This document shows positions 37,628 through 49,043 of a DNA stretch of 64,000 nucleotides, one piece after another (position 1 is the stretch's first letter; the number at the start of each line of letters is the position of its first letter). The stretch comes from Thereva unica. Its lineage: Eukaryota; Arthropoda; Insecta; Diptera; Therevidae. The notes under the pieces are model-generated. The model searched no databases and was not told the origin of the DNA. It saw only the letters and a program-made list of their open reading frames with translations. Location of the stretch: contig OX465281.1 in assembly GCA_949987705.1 (NCBI GenBank), positions 86,890,543-86,954,542 of the forward strand, in the 5' to 3' direction. The position numbers were made by a program, and so were the translations under genes.

Positions 37628-37807
37628 TATTATCCCACGTTTTTTCTCGAAGGTGGCTATTTCTGTATAATTTGGATTTCAAATTATATAGAAATTCATG
37701 CTTCCTACGCCTAGAAATTCATGCTTCCAGGCAACGCTCGCTTGCCGCTGCCATTTAAACTATTCTCAAAAGAATACACGGTATCTATCGGTTTGTCAAC
37801 GTTAACG

Positions 37808-38046
37808 CACGCCGCCGCTCTCACTGTAATTGAACAGTTAAATAAAAAAAGCTGGGAATTGACAACTGTCAAGGCGTACCGCGGCGCCGTTGGATAAGAA
37901 CATTTCCCAAATCGAAGCTGCCTTCGCTGCGGTTCGCCGTGCTCGCCTTTCTCATTTAGCTCACTGCCATTAGGAAACGCACAGTTCATTTGATCTATCA
38001 AGGCGAGCTCGGTGGCGCGGCATTCATTGGGCCTGTACCTTTAGGC
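37808..38046. repeat. Right member of an inverted repeat pair (with 30206-30640)
   Basis: 37808-37840 is the exact complement of 30599-30631, and about 37995-38046 (ATTCATTGGGCCTGTACCTT) is a diverged complement of 30206-30262. It brackets the Harbinger region. Confidence 0.65.
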
Positions 38047-38060
38047 TAAGAGGTTTTCAG

Positions 38061-38739
38061 TCTTCAGCAGAAGCACATGTAGCATAAAGGTGAATTTGCG
38101 AATCCGAAGTTTTACTTTCACGCCGCTCGTTTTTAAATTACCCACAAATCAGAAGCAATTTGATGTGGCAGAAATTGTGTTTGTTGAAATCTTGAAAACG
38201 AGCGGCGCGGCAGAAAAACATCGTACGTGTAAATCCATGTTAACATGCACATGCCGTAACGATTGCGGAATGCGGACTAATGGAAGTGCGATCATAACCT
38301 CCTAGCGGTAGCCACAGGTAAATACCTATGAAAGAGCATATGCTAATAAGATGGGGCTAGTCCCTTCCAAGTACGGTTGACGCGAGGCTAATAGCCTCAC
38401 CCTTAAAAGATAGATATTACGGAATGAGCTGAATGTCTCGGGTATTAGAATAAATGACTACGACCGCAACGAAAAAGCCAAAATAGTCCTCGTTCTAACT
38501 TTCTGCTGCATGGTATAGCTTAGCAGCGAGCGATGCTTCTCGCTCCGGGTTGTGTTTAAACCATTCAAGTAAGTACCCGACGTTCGCCCCGCCTCCAATG
38601 TCTCCGCACTACACGACCCCGGCGAGTCTGCCCTACTATTGAGGCCCAGGATACCGCCTTGATTGTTTTCTAAGGATCGGTTTTGGTAATTATTCTAAGT
38701 TTTTTTGTGTGGGAATCGGAAGTTGGTATCTTCGGGCAA
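38061..38739. other. No gene seen
   Basis: A small inverted pair (CGCCGCTCGTTTT near 38131, AAAACGAGCGGCG near 38197) is the only structure. A 71-codon frame (38090) has no motif. Confidence 0.45.
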
Positions 38740-38943
38740 CAAACCGAAGGTACTCAGCACAGCTCGGTAGGCTCCGGTGCGCATGCTCGTATGAGTGGAG
38801 ATGAATCTGCTCGGAAAGTTATCTATGGTAAGATCTATGGGGTGCGACAGCGACGGAAACCCAATCTCCGCTGGAATGGTAGCGTAGCCCACGACGCCCA
38901 GAGATTAGGGATGCCAAACTGGATCCCCGAGTCTAAATACTAA
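38740..38943 (+). pseudogene. LINE C-terminal fragment
   Basis: Reads SVGSGAHARMSGDESARKVI then GVRQRRKPNLRWNGSVAHDAQRLGMPNW. The order HxxRM, (K/R)V, G-RxRxRP-LRW, D-(x)RLG-W is typical of the extreme C-terminus of LINE ORF2 proteins. Nothing upstream of it is recognisable, so only this scrap survives. Confidence 0.6.
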
Positions 38944-40062
38944 ATGGGCATATCGGGGGCGAATCACGGCCGCCTTGCTTATTAAGGGGGATATGACGCC
39001 CGTAGAATCTTTACCCATTTTTAATGGGAGCACATACGGCCTCATGACGGCCAAACTTGACCAAAAGATTTAAACTAAGAACTAAGCTATGCACGCGGCC
39101 ATTCTACGGGCAAATTTGAGCCAAAAAAGAATCTGCCCCAAATGTATTGTTGAATTTTTATTATGGGGCTTGAATATTTGCGTTATGTACAAAGAATGGC
39201 CCTTTCGATTTATCGTACAAGATTATCGATACGCAAGAGAAACGAGGTCGCCAGTCGTCAGTTTTTTGTACGTGAAATTTGTACGTACTGTCCTGCGACC
39301 GGCCTTCTGATACCCTTCAAATGGCCGAGGACTATTTGTCAGTTACTCGGGTCACATCGGCTCAGAATTGAAACCGGTGGAGAGAACAGTTGCGAAAGAC
39401 CAGGACCGGATTTCGGTTGTAGAGCGGACTAATTAACTAAAGAGCAAAAAAAGCAAGGCAGTTGGAATCTTGGAGTATCCCACTAATATTTTAAGCATCT
39501 TTTGAAAATGTTAAAAAAGTTCAGAAAATGACCTTAACGACATTTTGAATTAGAGTGAAAAGAATGATAAAAATTGTTGAAAAACTGAGTGATACCTACT
39601 TTTATACGCTTTATATTAGCTTCACCTGGTATCTTGTATGTAAAAAAAACTTTATTTGGACCCACTTTCAACTTAATATTTTGCATATATACATACATAG
39701 TTCGAGTGGTAATGCAATCTGACAATTTTGTAAGAAAATCAAAATGGCGGTTCTAACATGGCGGCCGGGTAATTGTGTGTAGTGAGTAGTAGAGTATAAT
39801 TAGCTGGGGTCATTCCAAATCTAAACTTGCGGCCAACTCAAAATAGCGAATTTCCTTTTTTTTAAACACCCTCGGTATGGGTTCAAATGAAAGTGCATGA
39901 CGAGTATGGTATAGAAAGCTGCGTGGCGTTATTCTAGGTCTAGTCTACATACATATTAATATTGGGGAAAAACTAGTGATGCAGTTCGGTTTAAGTTGTA
40001 TATCTCTTTATTTAAAGAAAAAAAAAAGACGGGAAGTGCCATGGCTTCTCGATGGCACAGTA
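38944..40062. other. No gene seen
   Basis: Only short frames without motifs. Sequence becomes AT-rich toward 39600. Confidence 0.45.
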
Positions 40063-40095
40063 GACATGAATATGTCTTATCCCTGGGGTCTATTT
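40063..40095. repeat. 33-bp inverted repeat, left copy
   Basis: GACATGAATATGTCTTATCC... through 40095 is the exact complement of 44438-44470. The pair encloses the endonuclease remnant and the 2.2-kb Harbinger-type element. Confidence 0.85.
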
Positions 40096-40575
40096 TTTCT
40101 TGTTCTTATTGGAAATCACCTTCTTGTTGTTATTGGAAAGAACCCCTGGAGGGGGTCGAAAGGAATGCACACAACAATATATATCTGGCTCGCTTCAATA
40201 CATACCCTTCAACCACCTTATCCTTTTCCACAATGTAACAAAATACAAACACACGAAACGAAATCATTCAAAAAAAAAAATTGGCAGTTATAGGGACTGC
40301 CGATAGAAGTGAAAACTTAGAACTAAGATGTTGAAATTAGATTCTTTTGAAGTAATACAAAATTCTATATTTCTTGAAAGGACTAAATCTTTTTGCAGTA
40401 TTTTCATTAGGACATTAACCAACTTATTAAAATATGTAGCACAAGTAACTGCGTCTTCATTAATAAGTGTACTTTTTTCTATAAAATTTAATGCTGCTGC
40501 ATCTTCAACCGATATCTCAGAATTATTTTTTAAATTATAATTGTAGCATTTTTGACCATCCTATTTCATTAGCAC

Positions 40576-41460
40576 TTATTGTAAAAAAGATACAATCGGG
40601 TTATGGTAACTAAAGTAAGAAATGAAAATGTTTGATTCAAATTTATCTAAGTATCGCGTAAAAACCGCATCGATCGTCGTTTTATATTTGGTAGTACTAA
40701 GTTTCCGATCATTGGACATATTTAAATTAAGTGTTGCATTTAAAAATTCAATTAATGGTAGATTTTTATCATCTGCAAAGTTAATATTGAAGTCTCCACT
40801 TAAAATCATCGGTACATTATCATATTTTTCGCCGAATCTTTTTTCGAGAATTTCAGAACCTTCAAATTTTCGAATAAAAATTGTTGTATCTGTCTCATAG
40901 ATTTTCCAGGCGAAATATAAACGGCAACCATTAATATGTATTGCCCATTCTCGAAACTGCAACGAGCAACGCATATTTCGCCTATATCAGAAACATTAAC
41001 ACCAATGCTTCTAGTGAATTTAGTATGTATGTCCATATATGAAGTAATGAAGTGTGACGTATCTTGAGTATTGTGATAAATAGCTACTTCTGCTGCTGGA
41101 ACTTCGGGTCTTTTATAACTTACAACAAAGTTGAAATTTGGAACATCAAGTGGTTCTTCGTTTTTCATACGAGTTTCTGACAAAAGCAGAACATTTGACT
41201 TTTTTACGATAGCATCATTTTTTAGATCAGCTGCATGCGCATGCAAACTTTGACAATTGAATGAAAATATCGATAATCCTTTCTTGTTGGAGATGAATTC
41301 TAGAAAAGTTTTGGTGACCGTTTGTAGTGTATTGTTTTGTAACCTGTTCAATTCTAACGTTAGATCCTCTCGATGACTTGTTGATCTTTTATGATGTTTA
41401 TCTGTTTCTGAAGCATTTAGAGGTGTTCCTGTTTTACCAATCCAAAATTTCCAGCTGCTG
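40576..41460 (-). pseudogene. Endonuclease-like domain resembling the C-terminus of Helitron-like (Helentron) replicases
   Basis: Minus strand, two frames with a shift near 40960. Frame 40806-41351: LSIFSFNCQSLHAHAADLKN, LLLSETRMKNEEPLDVPNFN, GEICVARCSFENGQYILMVA. Frame 40576-40974: MILSGDFNINFADDKNLPLI, TTIDAVFTRYLDKFESNIF. This is an APE-type fold (SETR, GDFN and IDAVF motifs) but without any RT after it. I know this variant mainly from proteins where it follows a PIF1-like helicase in insect and cnidarian genomes, which fits Helentron replicases. Coding extends upstream to about 41460 (WKFWIGKTGTP). No helicase or Rep motif is visible here. Confidence 0.65.
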
Positions 41461-41461
41461 C

Positions 41462-41859
41462 TAATATTTTCTTGAATTTAACACATCAGTCAAAATGACT
41501 GGTTTTATATTTTCATTTTCGATACTTAATTGAATAATAGTAGGCGGTCAAATTTATTTTTTTATTCAAAATCAAAATGTTTTTGATTATAATCGATTGA
41601 GCGCGTGCGCCAGTAATGAGCATGTCGGTGACGCGAACCCATAACATTTTCCCCTATCCAAAAGTGCCCAACGCGGCTAAAGAAGTTTTCACTTCAATAA
41701 AAAAATTGTGCTTTTGCAAAAATTCTAAACGCACCGCGGCCGCACCACACTCAATCCGCAAACTGCGTAGTAAGAAAATTCCCTGATATCGATTCTGATT
41801 CCGCCCCGCTTCGAAAACACAAAAATATCGCGCGACGGACGACTCAAGCACACCTTTTC
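41462..41859. other. No gene seen
   Basis: Sequence between the endonuclease remnant and the Harbinger-type element. A 96-codon minus frame (41654-41944) crosses the element boundary and is not credible. Confidence 0.5.
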
Positions 41860-41862
41860 TAA

Positions 41863-44074
41863 TGGGGCCCATCCACAGGCCAACTAGTTGTCCTAACTGA
41901 GTTGTGTTGTCACTGAATCGCATCGTGTGTGGGGCAGTTGGCAAACTGATTTGACAGTTGGGGTTTCAGTTGGGATAAATCTTTTCATTTTATGGGGGCG
42001 GGGCCTAGAGTTTGGGCAACTAGTTGCACTGTGTGTATTGCAGTTTGGCAAACTACTTGGATGAATTAAGCCTGAATTCGAAGAATATATTTTTTTGCAA
42101 GTTTATTTTGCATTATTTTTAATTTAAATTATGAAAGTTCACATATTATTAAATTATTTTCATAATTTATACTTTTAGAATTTAATTTATATTTTGAAAA
42201 ATATAAATATTCATATTAATAATTAAAAACAATTATAATTAATCTAAAAAATCATCTGTCTTGATAATAATGTGATTGGGAGTTATAGTGTAGCGGAAAA
42301 GTAAAAAAGGAAACATCCAGAAATAATAGCGCAAATGGTCTTAGTATTATAATTACAATCCATTTATTTAATAAAATAAAAATAATATTAGTTCAAAAAA
42401 ATTAAGCATTTATTTATATTAATCCTCTTATTATCTATTTCATTTCATCATACGCAATTTTAACAACTCAATTAATTCAAAAAAAAATACCAAATTCATA
42501 GAGAAGATAAACTTAAGCTATACTATAACGTTGAATTGCCGATGCATATAAATTTAATGTTGACTGATTTATTTGTGTAATCATAAACGCAAATTTCAAT
42601 AAAAACCTCTATTTGATACTGTGAAACTTGTTGTACCGTTAAAAGATGCCGTTTAACAAGACGGAAAATTATTGTGATGACGGCATTCTCATTGATTTTT
42701 AAACCAACTTTATGTAATTGTTGGTACTTAATTCAGCATATTGCTACATGAAAATTCGTATGATTTAATCCTTCTGGTTATCAGGCTACCGTATTAAATA
42801 ATTTACTCTGCAGGTAATATAAAAAAGTCCCGTAACCCGAGTCGTGGCACAAATCATACGTAGAAAAGTTATACAAAGAGGGAATCATATACGCAAAAAA
42901 TTCAAAGGAACGTGGTTATTGAGATTAAATTCATATTTAATAAAAATTGTGGGTCCAACGTTGAAATCCAAAAAAAATAAAGTAGATACATAATCAGCCC
43001 AAGAAATCAAAAAAAAAAATCCCATCACCCGAAGGAAGCATGCATTTCTAAGGAGACATGCTCTTAATAATAAGTGCATTACACCTCCCAATGCAAGTCC
43101 AGAATCGAATGACGAAGGCGCGCGCTGCTGGTGTCGATGTCACTTGTTAAAATTTCTGCTGAGCTCGTTCGATAGTAGAAGAACCCCTTTTTCGAAATTA
43201 CTATTGCCCAATATTTGATGTGCTGCCACATGTGCCATCACGAACGTAGGTATTTTCTATGTTTTTTGGGCAACACAAATGTCAGTTCGTGTTTATTTAC
43301 ATTTACTCCGTCGCCGTCGCCTTAGATTTTGTTTTTAATTTTGTGAAGTAAATTGGTGTTTTATTTTGCGTGAACTATCCGGTAAGTGCATTTATTTTTA
43401 TTTGTGTGACTCTGGTTCGTTCGTATTTTATATATTTTTATTCATATTTGATGTGTTTTGTTCTTATTTTCTGTTTTTATGAACACATAAAATTCTAGTT
43501 TTGTCAGTTCATTTTTAATATAGGTTTCTTTTTTAATAATAACATTTTGTAATTTAACTTATTTTAATCGAATTCCTTCTTTATTTACATTTTCATAGTA
43601 GTCTTAACATAATTTAATTTAATTCATTTTTGTGCATTTCATTTAAATTAACTTCATTTTTTGTACCTTTGTAATTTCAATTGGCATAGTGTTTATATAC
43701 ATATAAATTGTGTTTTTTTATTCTAATTCTTTATATTTTGCAGTGATGACAATGTTGGTTTGGAGGACACTAGTACAGGAAAAATAGTAAAATGGTTGGG
43801 TAATTATTATTATTACGAATTATTAAATTTGTTGATTAGTTTATTTATTTATTTCTTTGTAGATTTATCATGTGTTGGGCTGCGCCGAACACATCTTTCT
43901 CCAATTTTTATTATTATAAAACTTAGTCGCGGGTTTTCTACAATTTCATTTAACTTTCAAATTGCCTATAAAATATCGAATTGACAGTTGAAATATCAAC
44001 TCAGTTGAAGCGTTTGTGGCAAAACAACAACTTTTTACACAACTCAGTTTGGACAACTAGTTAGATGGGCCCCA
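41863..44074. mobile_element. 2.2-kb PIF/Harbinger-type non-autonomous element, TAA target
   Basis: Left end TGGGGCCCATCCACAGG, with AACTAGTTGTCC and AACTGAGTTGTG inward; right end is the inverse, finishing GATGGGCCCCA at 44074. TAA on both sides (41860-41862, 44075-44077). No transposase. A possible spliced leader lies inside: donor CCGGTAAGT at 43381 and acceptor TTTTGCAG ending at 43743, followed at once by a short ATG frame. The outer TIR resembles that of the MITE at 49100. Confidence 0.88.
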
Positions 44075-44437
44075 TAAGCAGTTTAAAAAATCTCACACAA
44101 AGTAAAAAATCCTGGACACTTTTTCTCACTCTTGGAACAAGAACTCGCAGCGATTGAACAAAAAAAAGTTGCTATGATATCTTGGACGCAAAAAAGCTGC
44201 TAGCATAGCTTCTTGTTAATGTATGTGCTCGAAACAGTCATTTTGGCAAAACGACAAATATTCATGTCAAAAGAAATGTCTCGAAAATTTTCTAACCTTA
44301 AGAAAGCTTTCGATAATATTTTCACCTAAAAGTATGCAGAATTAAATATAAATTTAATTTGCTTCTAAAATTTATCCTAAAAGTATGCCAAACAGTAATT
44401 AGTCATGGTAACGATTTTCGTCTCCGCACATTCTTTC

Positions 44438-44470
44438 AAATAGACCCCAGGGATAAGACATATTCATGTC
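44438..44470. repeat. 33-bp inverted repeat, right copy
   Basis: Exact complement of 40063-40095. Confidence 0.85.
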
Positions 44471-44736
44471 AAAACAAACACAAACTGTTTCCCTTTTACA
44501 TCAGAAAAATATAAACAGTAAAAAATAACATGACAGTCTATATATGTACATCATAGCTCATAAAATGTATGTCGACTTTAGTCCTAAACTGTATATAAAA
44601 GTGAATGTAATGTGGTAAATGTTTTATATACTCCGAAGCCGCTCATGGCAAGAATTGTAAATAGAGGCTATCGAGTACAGCGAATACTTCTACGCGGTTT
44701 ATTTTGCTCTACCTCGACCACTCGTAGCTAGTTTGT

Positions 44737-44872
44737 TTGGGAGGAACTCTTGGAATTACTGCTTGGGTAGACCACCAAATCAGGCGAAGGAAATTTGATT
44801 GGATTGGCCACACCTTGCGAAGGAAAAACGAAAATCTAGCCAAACCGGCCCATGACTGGAATCCCCAAGAAT
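44737..44872 (+). pseudogene. LINE C-terminal fragment (RTE-type)
   Basis: Reads WVDHQIRRRKFDWIGHTLRR then AHDWNPQE. Same domain as the end of the RTE-type LINE at 18980-19214 (IRRRKWNWVGHTLRR), and extends past that copy's truncation point. The preceding 266 bp (44471-44736) are unassigned. Confidence 0.8.
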
Positions 44873-44939
44873 CCCGTAGTAATACCAGTGAATTCTCTTC
44901 ACCCAATACCTTTACGCCAGTAACAACAATTTTGGGCCA

Positions 44940-47210
44940 TTTAAGAGGTTCCAACCATACCAGCAATAAATCCAGATGATCAAAAATGCGAAACAATCTA
45001 CCAGGAATCACATCAACGTCTCATGGATGGCAGATATTGTGTGCGGTTACCTTTCATCAGCGAACAACACCAACAATCACTAGGACGGTCGCGGGCAGCC
45101 GCCATTGGAAGTTTCTTGAATTTCGAAAGACGCTTTTTGTCAAACCCAGATTTAGAAGACGAGTACGCAATGTACCAATGAATACATTCAACACATAGTG
45201 TATCAATGAATACATTCAATTAAAATACATGATTCAAGCAACAAGCTCAGAAGACGAAACCAAAGAACAGCAAGGCAATTCCGTTTTTTACAAAAGTTTC
45301 TACTTACCGCACCATGCAGTTTACAAAGAGAGCACTGCTACAAAGCTACGAATTGTGGTTGATGCGTCGAGACAAACTAGTTCTGGGCACTCTCTCAACG
45401 ATGTGTTGCTGACCAGTCCTACATTGCAGAATGAACTCATAGCAGTTCATACTCGTTGGAGGAACTTCAAATTCGTGCTGGTAGTAGACTTTGTTAAGAT
45501 GTATCGCCAAGTATTGGTACATCCCCTTCGAGAATCCCCTTCGAATCCCTTACAAGAATATTGTCTAACCACGGTAACGTTTGGAGTTACTTGCGCTCCA
45601 TATCTAGCACTACGTATGATTCAGCAGCTAGCCACCGACGAACGTAGCTTCTATCCACGTGCTTCCGAAATAATACTTAATGATTTCTACGTTGATCAAG
45701 GCATTAAGTCTTTAGGTGTTATGTGGTATCCCTCCTCCGACACATTTAGCTACAGAATAAAGATAACTCAAGAACAACGTACGCTGAGCAAACGAGAACT
45801 TCTCTCAGAGATAGCCAAACTATATGATCTATTAGGCTGGATTTCGGGGCATTTCACGTGAAGCGGACAACGAAAAAAATGTAAAGAATTTATGTAATGG
45901 AAGTATGGTTTTTTCGGAAGCGGTTTTTCGAATTTAACAAATTTTAGTAAAATATTAAACTGAAGTGATTTCTATAGGAAATTCACTGTTCTTTTTAATT
46001 ATGAAATCAGATTTGATATTTGATTTTTTTTCTTGTAGAAAACCGGAAGTAAACATTTCAAATCAGTATTTTAATAACTTCGACCATTTTATTTTTAATC
46101 ACTTTAATTTTAAAAAATACCTTAAAGAATATAGATAATACACTGAAAGTTTCAAGATGAGATCTACTTTAGTTTAGGAGATAGATGAATTCAAGTACAT
46201 CGGTACAGGTACCACGCTCAGTGCGACATCAATGTACTTGAATTCATCTATCTCCTAAACTAAAGTAGATCTCATCTTGAAACTTTCAGTGTATTATCTA
46301 TATTCTTTAAGGTATTTTTTAAAATTAAAGTGATTAAAAATAAAAAGGTCGAAGTTATTAAAATACTGATTTGAAATGTTTACTTCCGGTTTTCTACAAG
46401 AAAAAAAAATCAAATCTCAAATCTGATTTCATAATTAAAAAGAACAGTGAATTTCCTATAGAAATCACTTCAGTTTAATATTTTACTAAAATTTGTTAAA
46501 TTCGAAAAACCGCTTCCGAAAAAACCGTTCTTCCATTACATAAATTCTTTAGAAGCCCATAACTTGACAACTAAGCCACAGAATACAAAAAAAATAGGTG
46601 TTCACATTCACACCTTCCAGAAGTACAGTTAGGCCGAAAGAGAGTGAATTTCAGAATCTAACATTTTTTTCGTTGTCCGCTTCACGTGAAATGCCCCGTG
46701 ATAATAATTGCTGCAAAAATCCTGATGCAATCATTATGGATCCTTGACGGTAACTAGGATGAACCCGTTCCTTCGAAAATACAACATTCATGGTCCATGA
46801 TGAAGGCTCAACTTCCATTACTCGAACAGCTTCGCATTCCGCGCTGGTTGGGAACTACGCGACACTATCATGACATTCAACTCCACGCCTTTAGTGACGC
46901 CTCGCAAAACGCCTATGCAGCCGTGATCTACTGTCGGTTCTCTGCCCCGGACCACACCGTGAAAATCCAGATCATCACCTCCAAAACTAAGGTCGCTCCG
47001 ATAAAACAAATATCTATACCAAAATTGGGACTTTGTGGTGCAGTGTTAGCCGCAAAATTAGTACGGCATACTCTCCATATCCTACAACTTGGCAATATCG
47101 AAACACACATGTGGACAGACTCATCAATTGTCCTCTCATGGCTGAAAGGGTAACCAAGAAAATGGACAACTTTCGTGGCAAACCGCACCAGTGAATGAAT
47201 GATGTAATGA
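44940..47210 (+). pseudogene. BEL/Pao pol (RT and following region), split by a foldback element
   Basis: Frame-shifted pieces: INPDDQKCETIYQESHQRLM, AAAIGSFLNFERRFLSNPDL (44950-45180), then the RT in 45229-45861: SFYLPHHAVYKESTATKLRI, VVDASRQTSSGHSLNDVLL, FVLVVDFVKMYRQVLVHP and DFYVDQ, where the Pao catalytic YVDD reads YVDQ. After LYDLLGWIS the frame is cut by the foldback (45845-46698) and resumes with VIIAAKILMQSLW. 46797-47153 continues with LHAFSDASQNAYAAVIY and HMWTDSSIVLSWLKG (RNase H-like). No integrase follows. Several stops make it inactive. Confidence 0.9.
45845..46698. mobile_element. 854-bp foldback element, near-perfect palindrome
   Basis: Left arm 45845-46200 pairs almost base for base with 46232-46698, around a 31-bp loop. 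The outer ends are CGGGGCATTTCACGTGAAGC and its inverse. The right arm has about 110 bp of extra sequence near its outer end (about 46550-46660). No ORF. The pol frame of the BEL/Pao host resumes on the other side. Confidence 0.93.
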
Positions 47211-47784
47211 AACTTCAACACCCTAAAGCTAGTTGTGACGAGACAGCTTTCCTAATCAAGACGAATCAACCCAAATTCCCAAATCCAAGTTGAACGTCGT
47301 ATCGAGACTTCAACCCCCCTTCGCTGGTCGTATCGAGACAGCATCTAACACAAATTTCGTATATTTAAAAACTAGCATTGAATTTCAACCCTAATCCGGA
47401 CCGATATTGGTGTAATTAGAGGCAGCATCCAGTACCGGCAGCTAAACAACCTCTAACAGTAGATCCAGCAACGGCAATATTGCTGAAAGTCAAGACTAAC
47501 AAATTCAACCACAATAAAGAAATTTAATCAAGCATGATTATTAATATTAATCTTCAGTGCAGTAATGAATCGATTTAATTAAGTGAATTACAATTGAACT
47601 TGAATTATTATTATTTTACCTAAACTAAACCTTATAAGTGTTTTATTGAGTAATTTGAAAATTGATATATAGTGAAGTAGTTTCATATAAAAATAAACTT
47701 GTACTCATAGAAAGTTTGGTGTTTTAAACTTGACAAATCTATTTACATTAAAGTGATCCCGGCACAGATATCATCAGTTTTAAT
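47211..47784. other. AT-rich sequence after BEL/Pao pol
   Basis: No coding. It could contain the element's untranslated region or LTR, but I see no second copy to define one. Confidence 0.4.
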
Positions 47785-47960
47785 AAAATTTTCCGCTCTT
47801 TCACGTGGTGCAATTAGTTTTTCGTATAACGCAAAAACCACATTTTAGAATTTGTTTTCGAAATTGTGAACTTAGCATACAGTTCAGAGAAGCAAAGATT
47901 TTTCTATCGTGCTCTATGCCCAAAAAAGTACTTAAGACCCTATTTTCAGCGAGATCACAT
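47785..47960 (+). repeat. Diverged fragment of the 3415-4418 foldback family
   Basis: Matches about 4181-4375: CCGCTCTTTCACGTGGTG, TTTGTTTTCGAAATTGT, TTTTCAGCGAGATCACATT. Only part of one arm is present, without the outer end. Confidence 0.85.
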
Positions 47961-49043
47961 TGCACGTCATTTTGAAAACACGGCTACTCAGACCACCTCT
48001 CTTATATTTATTTCCATTGTATCCAATTGTGAGCCAATAACAGCAGGAGCTGCAGATGTTTATTCATTGGAAATGACAAGTAATTGTCGGTGGCCGAAGC
48101 TCTGGATATCAAAAACATTGTTTGCCATTTCTGCCAGTTGAACGAAAATTTCTACTAATCATAAATGCAAGGGGCAAGCACCCCTTATTATGTTGGACGT
48201 AATTGTACAAGAATGCCTATTAACGAATTGTTTAGCTTCGGCAAGAATGTAAACCATTCTCGTGATCTCTTCCTCATTCTGATAGAATATTTCCTTAGAA
48301 AATTAAAGTCGATTTATAAGACGAAGCTTCGTTATTTCATCGCTCTTTTGTGATTAATATTGACAGCATCACCTAGGGCTATACGAGAATCCAATTTATC
48401 TGTCAGGAGCAAAAGACGATGATGAGGAGCTAAGTCCTGGTCGTTTGCTCTCCCTCCCCAAAAAGTAAATCAGAAGTTAATGAAACGCAAGTGTTCATCA
48501 TAAATATTCAAGTCCCGCTTTGATGGGAGCAATTAATTTTCTTTTGTGATAAGAAACATTTGCAAATCGGATGAACAATTATCGTGATATGAAAATCGAT
48601 TAATTTTCCGGCGGTATTGTTCTGAGAATAAACGTAAGACAAATTTAATTAATATAATCGCTATTAAATATTCAGTGATTGAATGTAAGAATATTTCTGT
48701 AAGGGGTTAGCGGAAACGTTGTCAGGGGCACAATTATGGGCTCCTGAGACTTCTGATATTCTTAGCTAAATAACACCCAGTTTTTCCCAAAAAAAATGTG
48801 CTAAATCAATTTGGCTTAAGTATTTTGATGTTTTCATTCTGAGAAGAAGCCGAATAACTTTACGAAAAATTTTAAATAACAAGCCGTTTTTCTTTCAAAA
48901 GGGGGATGCTGATGCGACAAGTTATTTACAAACTTTCCCATAAATATATTGAAAATAATATATTTCCACGGTATACGCCCCTATATTGAGAAGAATAGTA
49001 CTCTTGTACAATTTAAAAAGGTCATTATTATTTTAGAAAATAA
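47961..49043. other. No gene seen
   Basis: Frames of up to about 60 codons without motifs. Confidence 0.45.

Larger units (their letters stand above)
34578..37702 (-). pseudogene. MADF-domain partner gene of the Harbinger element, split by a transposon
   Basis: Minus-strand exons: 37702-37628 then, after a 2.4-kb insertion, 35230-35205; 35141-34991; 34929-34578, with GT-AG junctions. Read in order they give a MADF (Myb/SANT-like) domain: EFLYNLKSKLYRN, HLREKTWDNISQSIGYN, NECKTRWKSLRDRYVKEKRR and WPWMESLRFLDGY, then a polar tail ending near ADLETDENQEIIL. PIF/Harbinger elements encode such a protein to help the transposase bind DNA. The insertion lies inside the WDN-ISQ codons. The 5' end is also lost: an in-frame stop and a 17-bp direct repeat (37689-37705, 37712-37728) replace the expected start. 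Confidence 0.87.

Noticed and set aside
38683..38943. Independent 86-codon gene
   Set aside because: Its second half matches the end of LINE ORF2 proteins; the first half is not conserved, so it is a fragment.
43760..43984. 74-codon ORF inside the 2.2-kb Harbinger-type element
   Set aside because: Hydrophobic, low complexity and without homology I recognise; not supported as a gene.
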